Source: Ochromonas danica
Taxonomy: Eukaryota; Sar; Chrysophyceae; Chromulinales; Chromulinaceae
Direction of reading: 5' to 3'
NCBI GenBank assembly: GCA_015146655.1
Contig: VKHL01000023.1
Coordinates: 1-64,000, forward strand
DNA length: 64,000 nucleotides
Shown piece after piece: positions 54,401-64,000 of this stretch (the stretch's first letter is position 1; every line of letters starts with the position of its first letter). The position numbers and the translations under genes are program-made. The notes beneath the pieces were generated by a model. That model was not told where the DNA came from. It searched no databases and saw only the letters and a program-made list of their open reading frames with translations.

Positions 54401-55414
54401 TCATCACCTCTTCAGACTCGTAGACAACAACTTAGAGGTAGTGAGAAGACAATTACAACAACAACAGAGAGAAGAAGAAGAAGTCAACCTTATACTAACA
54501 ACACTAACAATAGTAGTTATCATAGTAGTAGTAGTGATAATAACATATTACTCTCTCCAACAACATCATTACTATTAGCAAAGAACAATAAGTCATCTGC
54601 TGCTGCTCCTTCTGCTTCTCATGGTGTTAATAGTGGTAACAATACTAATACTACAACAACAACAGCAGCGGCAGGAATAGCAGCAATGAAGAAGACCAAC
54701 AATACGAAACAACAACAACAAAAACCTGTGCTACTCAGTAAAGACAAGGTCATCATCTCTAATGAGAATATCTATACTTGGCCATTAATTACAGCACATC
54801 CATTATTTCATCATCTATTAAGACGTGCTATGATATTACAATTTATTGATAATTTTTCAGATTCAATTAATATTCGTATGATTTATTATATTTTACGAAA
54901 TGTTTTATTAATTTGGAAAAACTTTAAAAAAACATCATTTAATATAAAGAAAGGTTTATTAATATTACGTAATCAACGTAGAAGAAGTCTAATGGAATAT
55001 ATTCTACATCATTGGATGTCATTTGTACCAGGTGTAAGTTATCGTGTTATAACATGGATACGAAAATATCATCAACATTTATATGATAGATATCGTTATC
55101 TCTTTGGTCAAGAACAAAGACAAAGATTAGAGAGAATAGGTGATTATGATTCATTAGATAATACTACTAGTAGTAATAACAAGTCAATGGGAATGATGAT
55201 GATGAGAGTTAGACATCATCAACCTCATCGTGTGAAATATCAACGACCACTACCACTACCACTACCACTACCTCAACCATTAGCAGCAGTAGCTGTTGAA
55301 GAAGAATCAGCAAGTCAACAACGAGATCGTGTGATAAGACAAAGCAAGTATTTCAATGCGATGACATTAGCATCTTCTAAACAAGAATATCAACCTCGTC
55401 TATTTAATAGTTAA
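50124..55414 (+). CDS. Large SFI1-like centrin-binding repeat protein
   Basis: Two exons (50124-52766, 53237-55414) join in phase 0 to give 1,606 residues. Tryptophan-centred helices recur along the protein, for example LRRGWKALRLHYW, LLTAWTGWRKVYLHR, IWQEWKRWYEKYK, FLRRFYLLWRVK and FHAWREFIIQQK. This is the pattern of SFI1 repeats, which form one long helix lined with centrin at centrosomes or basal bodies. Between them lie low-complexity tracts: Gly/Ser-rich near residue 60, two glutamine runs (about 12 CAG and about 16 CAA codons), and Asn/Thr-rich stretches. The intron is almost wholly a TGTAG satellite. Only the family is inferred, as SFI1 repeats are weak in sequence. Confidence 0.75.
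51292..51510 (+). repeat. Two codon-pure polyglutamine tracts
   Basis: About 12 consecutive CAG codons lie at 51295-51330, and about 16 consecutive CAA codons at 51453-51500. Each tract uses a single codon, so both grew by slippage recently and separately. Confidence 0.9.
52808..53120. repeat. TGTAG pentanucleotide satellite inside an intron
   Basis: About 60 head-to-tail TGTAG units, with scattered variants such as tatac and agtag, fill most of the only intron of the SFI1-like gene. The first unit starts about 40 bp after the donor at 52767. Higher-order blocks of tgtagtatac recur in the middle. Minus-strand frames made of His-Tyr-Thr repeats are just translations of it. Confidence 0.95.
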
Positions 55415-56002
55415 TGGAAATAATGTATTCATTCATTCCGTTAATTATTACCACCAAAGCAAAACAAAACAAAGCAAGCAATAGTAGAAGGAAGAAGTAG
55501 TAGGACTGTCTGTCTCTCACTTTAACCTTATCTATCTATTCTATTGCTACTATGTTAGACTAGTATTAGACTCGTGTTGGTGGAGAGAAATCAAACTATC
55601 TTGGGATAACCCTTGCATCACATTGCGCGGGGTTCCCTATTCATGACCTTTGTCTATCTACTGTAGACTACAATGACTAGTCTAACACCATTAAATCTAT
55701 CTTACTTAATGAGGTCAACCTTGCTAACCATACTATTCTGATCGTCATGCCATGTCATGTCATGAGGTAGACTAGAAGAAGAACCTCTCAGTGGATACCT
55801 AGTCTAGTCTAGTGGAAGAAAAGGAAAAGAAGCAGTAGACTTGTCTACTACTACTGTACAGTACAATACAGTGTGTAGGTGATGGCCATACAATAGATTA
55901 CCATTAAAGGGCAGCACTCCCTCCTAACAACAATAATCTACCAGGAAATATAGTCTGCAGTAGTAGTAGTGTATAACATCTACTGCTGTGTTTACTTCTG
56001 TT
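55415..56002. other. Intergenic spacer between convergent genes
   Basis: The spacer lies between the 3' ends of the SFI1-like gene and 3-hydroxyisobutyrate dehydrogenase. It contains frequent ctagtcta-type words and several tctact/agtaga runs but no gene. Confidence 0.5.
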
Positions 56003-57035
56003 TTAATGCTGTTTTCCTTCCTTATCCTTCAGATGTTGAGTAAGATATTCATAGATGACAGCGAAATCTCGTCCACCATATCCACTCTCACAGAGCAGTC
56101 CATACATTTGATGGGCTTGACCTCCTAAAGGCAGGCGAGCTTTGATTGTTGAAGCCATGTCTAAGGCTAAAGTCAGATCTTTCTCCATGAGAGCAGTACC
56201 AAAGCCTCCTTTGTATCCATTGCTAGCAGGGACATGAGGCATGACACCAGGCACGGGATTGTAGCTATCAGAGCTCCAACATCTAATACAACCCAACCCA
56301 CCCAATCATTATGATTAATTACCCTCATCCTTTGGTTGAGTGAAAGAAGAAGAAGAAGATGATGTATTCACCTAGCAGTAGAAGTATTCATAACACCAGC
56401 AAGAGTCTTTGGATCTAATCCCATACGAACACCCTATCATATGATATCATCAAACGAGATGATAACATGTAAACAAATGACATGAATCGAATGAGATTAA
56501 ATTGACTCACCAAGGCCATAGCTTCTGAAGTACCAATCATTGAAATAGCAAGAGACAAGTTGTTGCAAAGCTTGGTGACACCTGGATTACCACATCTCGT
56601 CGTGTTAGTCTTAATACAGTGCAATAGTACATTAGTGCACACTATCTTACCTCCAGCACCAGGTCCACCACAATGGATAATATTCTTACCCATGGCCTCT
56701 AAGATAGGTCTAGCCTTCTCCAAGGCATCCTTTTGTCCACCCACCATGAAAGTGAGAGTACCAGCAGCAGCACCAGTCACACCTCCACTAACAGGAGCAT
56801 CAATCATATAGTGACCTAGACTAGCAGCCACTTTACTCATCTCCTGTGAAGCAATGGGGTCAATAGTAGAAGAGTCAATGATAAGAGATCCCTTAGGAGC
56901 ATTCTGGAAGACTCCATCAGGACCTAACAACGTCTGTTGAACATGTTTGGTAGCAGGAAGCATAGTGATGATAACATGGCATTCCTTTGCTAACTCTGCC
57001 ACACTCTTAGCACCCTGTTACCACATATAGTACAG

Positions 57036-57074
<39 letters not shown>

Positions 57075-57364
57075 TGGTTTGATGAGGAGAGTGAGAGATA
57101 GTGTGTATAGAGAAGACATACCGTGGCACCCAGAGCTTCCATAGTGGTCACAGCGGATGAGTTAATATCATACACTACTACATCCGATCGCTTCTTAATC
57201 TCTTCACTTTTCAAGACATTCTGTGCCATACTTAATCCCATATTCCCTAAACCAATAACTCCAATCTTACCATGGGGGACTTGATGAGAGATACTAACAC
57301 ATCGTTGTTGTTGGGAAAGAAGAGAACGACGAGAGGTTGTAAGAAGAAAGGTCTTGAATGACAT
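56003..57364 (-). CDS. HIBADH: 3-hydroxyisobutyrate dehydrogenase, mitochondrial
   Basis: Five exons (57364-57122, 57014-56651, 56581-56511, 56433-56372, 56282-56003) join in frame to 339 residues. A basic, Ser-rich leader (SFKTFLLTTSRRSLLSQQQ) predicts mitochondrial import. The NAD site IGVIGLGNMGLSMAQNV, the substrate loop DAPVSGGVTGA, and the catalytic lysine region GGVTKLCNN (Lys within, assembled over the exon 2/3 junction) are all intact. KDLTLALDMA near the end fits the family's helical C-terminal domain. The enzyme oxidises 3-hydroxyisobutyrate to methylmalonate semialdehyde in valine breakdown. Intron 1 has a CA microsatellite at about 57031-57070. Confidence 0.95.
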
Positions 57365-57876
57365 CTTGTTGTTATAGGATAATAATCAATGGGTCACTTG
57401 GCACTGTAATCAGATGCAGCTCTAGAGCTCAAGTCAGAGAGATCTACTGAATAATCACCGATGATGTGATATGATATGATATGATGAATGTGGAGGGCAA
57501 TGTGGAGGGCAGCGCTGGGATGTTGCAGTCAGTCAGTCACTCAGTCACCGCCTTGTTCTTGTGTGCAGAACTTCTTACGATGCGCGGGAACACTAGCACA
57601 GAAATCCAGAAAAAACAGTTTTATCAAGTTTCGCCACAAAAATGAGTTTCTTTATGTTCTGTTATCAATTGGAATTCCTGGAATTGATAAACATGAAATC
57701 TGAGATCTAGCAGGTCTTCCAAGTAAACGCAGTCGCAGTCCACGAATAACCAATCCCAAAGAACGAGCCAATAAACAATATCTACAACCAACAACAATGC
57801 CAGTTACAACAGCACAATCAAAAAGTGAAGTTACAATGCCAACTAAGTTTACGGATAGATCTACAGTAGAGAAGAA
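57365..57876. other. Intergenic spacer
   Basis: The spacer lies between the start of HIBADH and the 3' end of the first USP gene. Repeated atgatatgat at 57468-57484 and tcagtcag at 57530-57545 are short tandem motifs. I see no gene. Confidence 0.5.
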
Positions 57877-60456
57877 CTAGTGTGTTCTGGAATGATAAAG
57901 GTGAGACAACGGCAAATCGCAGATCGGGTCGTTATGGATGTGGAAGTCTTCTCTCGCAGAAATGGTGCTGTTTGAATCGCTTTGATATGGTGATTGTGGA
58001 ATGGATAAAACAGGTAGTGGTGAATATGAGCGAAATCTCCCAACAGAAGTTGATATCCCATTCAAAGGTTTAAACATTCGCCCAATTGGTCTCGGCATTG
58101 AAAGGCGTTCTCTGACATGAAGGGACTGTTTTTGATCTGAGGTAATCCCATCGGAATTATCGGCCCAGTAGGAAAGAAGCACAGACTTCTGCTCATGGTG
58201 ATTGTCTACCTTACGAGGAGGATCAACAGATGCTTGATAATTGTTTTCTTCGACAGCTAAATTGCCTTGAAAAAGTGTTTTATCTCTTGCCGAAGATATT
58301 GGAGCAGACTGATCTGGGTTAATTCCATCGGAATTATCGGCCCAGTAGGAAAGAAGCACAGACTTCTGCTCATGGTGATTGTCTACCTTACGAGGAGGAT
58401 CAACAGATGCTTGATAATTGTTTTCTTCGACAGCTAAATTGCCTTGAAAAAGTGTTTTATCTCTTGCCGAAGATATTGGAGCAGATTGATCGTCAATTCT
58501 CGTAGCTGTTGCATAGTCATATTTCTGCGTAAGGAATGAGGTCGACGGCCAATGTGATTCAAATTGTCTGGTGTTGCCACCACATCGTAAAACTCCAGAT
58601 TCGTTGTTGGTTTTGTGGCTGTCAATGCCGTTGATATGAGAACATCTCTTAAATGAGTCCCTTGTTGCAAATTTATTGTTCAAATGACCTGCATACTCTG
58701 TTTGACGTTTATGTTCGGTGTTCGGTTGATTAGATTTCTCCGTAACTCTTGGTCCAGATTGTGGACACTGAGATACATCATCTGGAAGATGCTTACAGCT
58801 CATATTCAATGGAGTTTCTTCGGCAATCCGTTGCCAATAGGAATTAGCTGTGGATTTCATCGGCTTCGGATTGTCTGAGAGACATGATGTGTCAAGCGAA
58901 TTACTGGAAGAATCAGCTCGGGAGACGAATTGCTTTTGTTGAGAAAGTTCTGGGTGAGGGTAAATGTGCTCTTTCACACACATAAGCACTACTTCATCAT
59001 CGACATTGAAAGAGCACTCGCCGACTGGTACATCGCAGTCTTTAGTTGAGCTGACAACTTGGCCTGCCTTTGCCCTGGTGAAAATAAGGCAATCGTCGGG
59101 ATCGACAAGATTGCTCTGCGATTCTTCAACCCAATACATATCCCCCAAGCAACTTTTTTCTGGGGGATTAAAGTTCTGGCCACGGTGATAGAAAAGAATG
59201 TATGGCTGTCTTTTCAAAACGGCCTCGTCTGAAATAAGAGACACATCACTGTCATCTACACAGTACCATTGTCTGCTTCTTTTAACGAAAGCCACATAAT
59301 GCCCATGATCAATTTCACTTCCTTGGTGTTCCACAAAGGCGATGAGTTCATAGTTGGTACTCTGAGGAAAATCAGATGTTAGGAATCATAACCATATGAT
59401 AGACGGTGCGCTTACTTGATTAAATAGTTTCCCTCTTATTATTTGACTTGTAAATGGCAGTAAATTCTGATTCATGTTGAATTGTATGTTATTTGAATCC
59501 TTATAGAAGTCCTCTCCGTAGAAATTAAATCGTTTCAACTAAAAGAGACATAATTAATCAGCAATAAATCGAACAAGCAGGACTGGTGCTTTAACCTGTA
59601 TACATAGTAAAGATGGTATCTCTTCCAAACGAAGATACTTCTCTGCTCGGGTGCGCCGAGCACAATGACTGCAATCATATCGATTGTCTCCATCTAGAGA
59701 CTCCACCCTGTGGATCACATCAGCACAACAAACATTCTCAACAATAACAAAGAAAGAATACACATACAGAATATAAACCCTGCCTTCACTTCGCATACAT
59801 CTCTCCCTCCCTAACAGGCCTTCTCATCTCTGGTCTTACCTGCAGAAAGCACCCAATGCATCTGATAAACTATGACAGCCATTGATTTCTAGCTCCAGGT
59901 CAATGAAAGGTTCTCTGGTATTGGACAGATGCTGACATTCAAGACATCTGATCGAACTGCAGAGTTGTCCAGTGAAGATTGAGGAGAGTTTGTTAGATTC
60001 TGATTTATTGTGTTTTGCTCTCTCTATAGTAATTGAGGAGTCGGGTGGTTCGATTGTACTTTCTACTTCACCTAATGAATTGAGAATGTTAATGAGTAGT
60101 TCGTGAGAATCCTCTTGTCGACCACGTTGAAAAGATAATGGACATAATTTGGAGACACAGTTAATAAATGTTTTGGTTTCTTCTTCTAAACATTGATCAA
60201 CTTTGACAAAGCGAAGAATTGATAGGAAATGTTCACTACAGCATCGAAGACATTCCTTTGGAGCTTTCTCACATGTTTGATAATGATTATCAACGATCAT
60301 CTGCAATAATAATTCATCACATGTAGTTAAAGCTTGCATAACCGCATTGATATAACAAGATCGCTTTTGATTAATCAAGCCTATGGGAAGAGATTCCTTC
60401 CTTAACTCTTTCCTATAGAAGTCTATTATGGCAGTGGAGTATGACCTCATTGTCAT
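57877..60456 (-). CDS. Ubiquitin-specific protease, tandem copy A
   Basis: Four exons (60456-59840, 59707-59596, 59538-59416, 59361-57877) encode 778 residues. The USP Cys box is [18 protein letters not shown] (Cys34). A CxxC pair (CLEC ... CSHC) forms the fingers zinc site, and [17 protein letters not shown] crosses the exon 2/3 junction. The His box is DHGHYVAF (His305), followed by QWYCVDDSDVS and PYILFYHR. It removes ubiquitin from proteins. The Cys box lacks the usual Gly-Asn-Thr before Cys, so activity needs proof. The C-terminal 400 residues are disordered and contain a 59-residue segment repeated in tandem. Exon 1 is identical to that of copy B, while exons 2-4 are diverged. Confidence 0.88.
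58149..58503 (-). repeat. 177-bp tandem duplication inside USP copy A
   Basis: A 177-bp unit occurs twice, encoding a 59-residue segment that starts DQSAPISSARDKTLFQGN. The copies are nearly identical and in frame, so the duplication is recent and leaves the protein intact. Confidence 0.92.
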
Positions 60457-61219
60457 CCCATATGATGATGGAGTGAATATGATTTGATTGTGTTGTCGTC
60501 GTCTTCTTCTGATAGGATGCAGACTATGTGGGGGGACTTGTTGTGAAAGATATGAAGTCTGCTGGTCCCTTGAGATGCCTTGGGAATTGCGCGGGGAGAC
60601 AATAATACTGGATTAGTGGCTGGACTACTGCACTAGATTACTATAAAATATTTTAACAACTACAATAGAATGTGAGGAAAATAACTTGCTATTGTTGCAA
60701 CGTAGAATAAATTGAAACCAATGAAATATGTACACATGGACAGATAGATAACCCTCGACCAACTATCAATCAGTAAACTGCTTTGAACTGTATCCTTTAT
60801 ATCCATCGCTCCCCACCAAGTCTCTTTGTCTTTTTAGTAGGAGGACTACTAGGTTCGTCCTCGAAAATAATAGCCTTCGCACCGTTCACTAGACCCTGTT
60901 CCATATCCAGACCATTCATTGCATGAATTAGATTGTGCAGTGTACTAAACAGAGAAATAGTTCTACTCACCTCTATGGAAATCGATAGGGAGCTCTCTTC
61001 CTTTCCAGATCCATCGTGCTTCATGAAGCCATTCGCCGATCTCTTCTTTTTATTCGAGTATGTTAGCTGAGCGAGGTTCACCACAGGCACCATACTCTTC
61101 AACAGGGAAAACGTCTCTTGGGTTGCTGAGCTGATGAGTAAAGAGGTTTGCTTCGTTAGGCCTACACCATTTGACTTTTCCTCGCATTCATGATGATGCT
61201 CCTCTTCAAGAGGGTCAGA
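59836..61219. repeat. Tandem duplication unit, first copy (partial match)
   Basis: Positions 59836-61219 recur at 62617-64000, an offset of 2,781 bp, with no difference that I could see. The stretch holds exon 1 of copy A, the spacer, and the 3' part of copy B. Left of 59836 the match continues at reduced identity with a 3-bp indel. The right end is open because the window stops. Confidence 0.88.
60457..60796. other. Spacer between USP copies A and B
   Basis: The 340-bp spacer is repeated exactly at 63238-63577. No separate gene is seen. Confidence 0.6.
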
Positions 61220-63237
61220 GATAGATAAAGACAGACTCTGCTTGACAGAGAGAAAGTCTTCCGATATCGTGGAATGGACCTCTTCACTTTCCCACGGAGA
61301 ATTCTTGTAAGAGAGATTAGAAGGTGAACCAAAGAAGTAATCAGAATCACCGTCTGTTGGCACCGAAAGGATCAGTGCATTTCGCTTGCTTATAGTTTGC
61401 CAGTGTTCCTCTTGGCCTTGACTTGGTCTGAGTCCAACTTCGTCATTCATCATGGACTTACAGGGAAGTGTTGGAGGGAAGTGAGAGGAGTTGGGAGGTG
61501 AAACATCGCGATGGAAATAGGCGGCAATCCCTAACGAGGGAAGAAATTCTTCACTGATATCAACTTCGGCAACCGAAGACGAAGAGCTACAGTGATGACC
61601 ATCGTTATTATAAACAACAGCATCTTGGTTGTTAACCAAATTCGTGGCACCTCCACTCTTCCCTTCCTCATTCCACATGCAACGCATTTGATCAACAGAC
61701 AATGATGAAGTATCTTCAACAGCCCAAATATTCTTGACATGGGCTTTGGCTAAAACTGGATTATCATCCTGTCCGTAAGGTCTTTGATAATCCAAAGTGG
61801 GAGGAACGAACGAGATGCCACTGATTGCTTGCGTACTACTGCGATTCTCTCTTTCTCGTGCATAATAGGAAACATCTTCCTCACGAACACAAGAAGTCTT
61901 TTCGTACATTAATATATAGGCCTCTCTGGTTAAAGCGTCTTCCAGAGAAACCATTTGGACGGTGGAATCATCCATAGAATACCACTGTCCATCTCGCTTT
62001 ATATAAGCAACATAGTGGCCTCCTTCCATTGTTGCTCCACGATGTTCCACAACAGATATTAGCTCATATAGACTGGAAGGGGTTGAGCCATCAATGCAGT
62101 CAGAGGCAACACAGTCCTTCCCCTAAGTTACACTAACATAAGCCATCCTTCGTGTACACGAGTCACTTAAATAAACAAGGAAACTCACATTCAATATGGT
62201 AGCTTTGAGGAAAGGTTTGACGTCCAAATAAGGGGAATAGTCCACCACTTCCATCAACTTCCTGCCATGATCTCCATTGTAAACAAATCTCTTCAGCTAG
62301 GACCATTGTAAAAGAATGAATGCAGTGCATTGAGTTGGAAAAGAAAAGCTATTACATATTCTAACCTGGATACATAGTAAAGACGGTATCTCTTCCAAGC
62401 GAAGATATTTTTCTGCTAGAGTTCGCCGAGCACAATGACTGCAATCATATCGATTCTCTCCATTTAGTGCCTCCACTCTGTGGATCGCAGCAACAAAACA
62501 GGCAATCTCCACAACAGTACAGTACCATAACAACAATACAGATACAGAATATAAACCCTGCCTTCACTTCGCATACATCTCTCCCTCCCTAGCAGTCCTT
62601 CCCCTCATCTCTGGTCTTACCTGCAGAAAGCACCCAATGCATCTGATAAACTATGACAGCCATTGATTTCTAGCTCCAGGTCAATGAAAGGTTCTCTGGT
62701 ATTGGACAGATGCTGACATTCAAGACATCTGATCGAACTGCAGAGTTGTCCAGTGAAGATTGAGGAGAGTTTGTTAGATTCTGATTTATTGTGTTTTGCT
62801 CTCTCTATAGTAATTGAGGAGTCGGGTGGTTCGATTGTACTTTCTACTTCACCTAATGAATTGAGAATGTTAATGAGTAGTTCGTGAGAATCCTCTTGTC
62901 GACCACGTTGAAAAGATAATGGACATAATTTGGAGACACAGTTAATAAATGTTTTGGTTTCTTCTTCTAAACATTGATCAACTTTGACAAAGCGAAGAAT
63001 TGATAGGAAATGTTCACTACAGCATCGAAGACATTCCTTTGGAGCTTTCTCACATGTTTGATAATGATTATCAACGATCATCTGCAATAATAATTCATCA
63101 CATGTAGTTAAAGCTTGCATAACCGCATTGATATAACAAGATCGCTTTTGATTAATCAAGCCTATGGGAAGAGATTCCTTCCTTAACTCTTTCCTATAGA
63201 AGTCTATTATGGCAGTGGAGTATGACCTCATTGTCAT
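60797..63237 (-). CDS. Ubiquitin-specific protease, tandem copy B
   Basis: Four exons (63237-62621, 62477-62366, 62296-62189, 62122-60797) encode 720 residues. Exon 1 is identical to copy A (Cys34), exon 2 is close ([15 protein letters not shown]), and exons 3 and 4 are diverged. The His box reads [16 protein letters not shown] (His315) with [11 protein letters not shown] after it. The 400-residue tail differs wholly from that of copy A and ends in a basic cluster ([14 protein letters not shown]), a possible nuclear signal. So the same catalytic N-terminus has been coupled to different tails, which may give different substrates or locations. Confidence 0.88.
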
Positions 63238-63577
63238 CCCATATGATGATGGAGTGAATATGATTTGATTGTGTTGTCGTCGTCTTCTTCTGATAGGATG
63301 CAGACTATGTGGGGGGACTTGTTGTGAAAGATATGAAGTCTGCTGGTCCCTTGAGATGCCTTGGGAATTGCGCGGGGAGACAATAATACTGGATTAGTGG
63401 CTGGACTACTGCACTAGATTACTATAAAATATTTTAACAACTACAATAGAATGTGAGGAAAATAACTTGCTATTGTTGCAACGTAGAATAAATTGAAACC
63501 AATGAAATATGTACACATGGACAGATAGATAACCCTCGACCAACTATCAATCAGTAAACTGCTTTGAACTGTATCCT

Positions 63578-64000
63578 TTATATCCATCGCTCCCCACCAA
63601 GTCTCTTTGTCTTTTTAGTAGGAGGACTACTAGGTTCGTCCTCGAAAATAATAGCCTTCGCACCGTTCACTAGACCCTGTTCCATATCCAGACCATTCAT
63701 TGCATGAATTAGATTGTGCAGTGTACTAAACAGAGAAATAGTTCTACTCACCTCTATGGAAATCGATAGGGAGCTCTCTTCCTTTCCAGATCCATCGTGC
63801 TTCATGAAGCCATTCGCCGATCTCTTCTTTTTATTCGAGTATGTTAGCTGAGCGAGGTTCACCACAGGCACCATACTCTTCAACAGGGAAAACGTCTCTT
63901 GGGTTGCTGAGCTGATGAGTAAAGAGGTTTGCTTCGTTAGGCCTACACCATTTGACTTTTCCTCGCATTCATGATGATGCTCCTCTTCAAGAGGGTCAGA
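63578..64000 (-). CDS. Ubiquitin-specific protease, tandem copy C (partial)
   Basis: Only the last 141 codons are in the window; the rest lies beyond 64000. What is visible is identical to the end of copy B, including the [14 protein letters not shown] tail. It shows that the array holds at least three genes, or that the same unit was assembled twice. Confidence 0.85.
   Translation of the reverse strand, partial: SDPLEEEHHHECEEKSNGVGLTKQTSLLISSATQETFSLLKSMVPVVNLAQLTYSNKKKRSANGFMKHDGSGKEESSLSISIEVSRTISLFSTLHNLIHAMNGLDMEQGLVNGAKAIIFEDEPSSPPTKKTKRLGGERWI

Overview
This is nuclear DNA of a eukaryotic alga. Most genes carry short GT-AG introns (about 55-85 bp is common). Both strands are densely coded, and genes often sit head-to-head with 240-480 bp between starts. 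A fucoxanthin/chlorophyll a/c light-harvesting protein and a plastid-type 5-aminolevulinate dehydratase both begin with an ER-type signal peptide followed by Phe (HA|FRL; SLS|FSL). That is the bipartite plastid leader of algae with a red-derived secondary plastid, most likely a photosynthetic stramenopile. An SFI1-like centrin-binding protein suggests basal bodies or centrosomes. The genus cannot be named from this sequence.

Layout. 0-4 kb: a seven-repeat Myb protein (copy A) and, upstream on the same strand, the wreck of a CHD-type SNF2 helicase. 4-9.5 kb: SPT4, a coiled-coil protein, a secreted methyltransferase and a membrane protein with three DUF5710 repeats. 10-12 kb: ABCG half-transporter 1. 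12.8-20 kb: a proline-rich membrane protein, a Ser-rich protein, sulfiredoxin, a Myb gene fragment, a DCAF-type WD40 protein and GAPDH. 20.6-26.7 kb: a membrane-anchored phospholipase B-like protein and a USP-type protein with a PDZ-like tail. 27-32.4 kb: hemB, then three related genes of possible NTF2-like fold with a broken hemB copy among them. 33-38.5 kb: a regulator with a W-S-V-E-E-E motif and ABCG half-transporter 2 in inverted orientation. 40-42 kb: the light-harvesting gene, a long imperfect hairpin and an NAA50-like acetyltransferase. 42.5-45 kb: Myb copy B. 45.6-57.4 kb: an RII-alpha-like docking protein, an ankyrin protein, an S41-like peptidase, the SFI1-like protein and 3-hydroxyisobutyrate dehydrogenase. 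57.9-64 kb: a tandem array of ubiquitin-specific proteases that runs off the window.

The main theme is local duplication with sequence homogenisation. The Myb block is present twice about 42.5 kb apart plus a fragment. The ABCG pair is nearly identical from exon 2 to the stop codon but unlike outside it. Two of the NTF2-like genes are identical over about 590 bp but differ in their N-termini. The USP array repeats with a 2,781-bp period. Spliced models were built by hand from visible splice sites. Every model given with exon coordinates keeps frame across all junctions, but exact boundaries remain predictions. I saw no rRNA, tRNA, CRISPR array or autonomous transposon.
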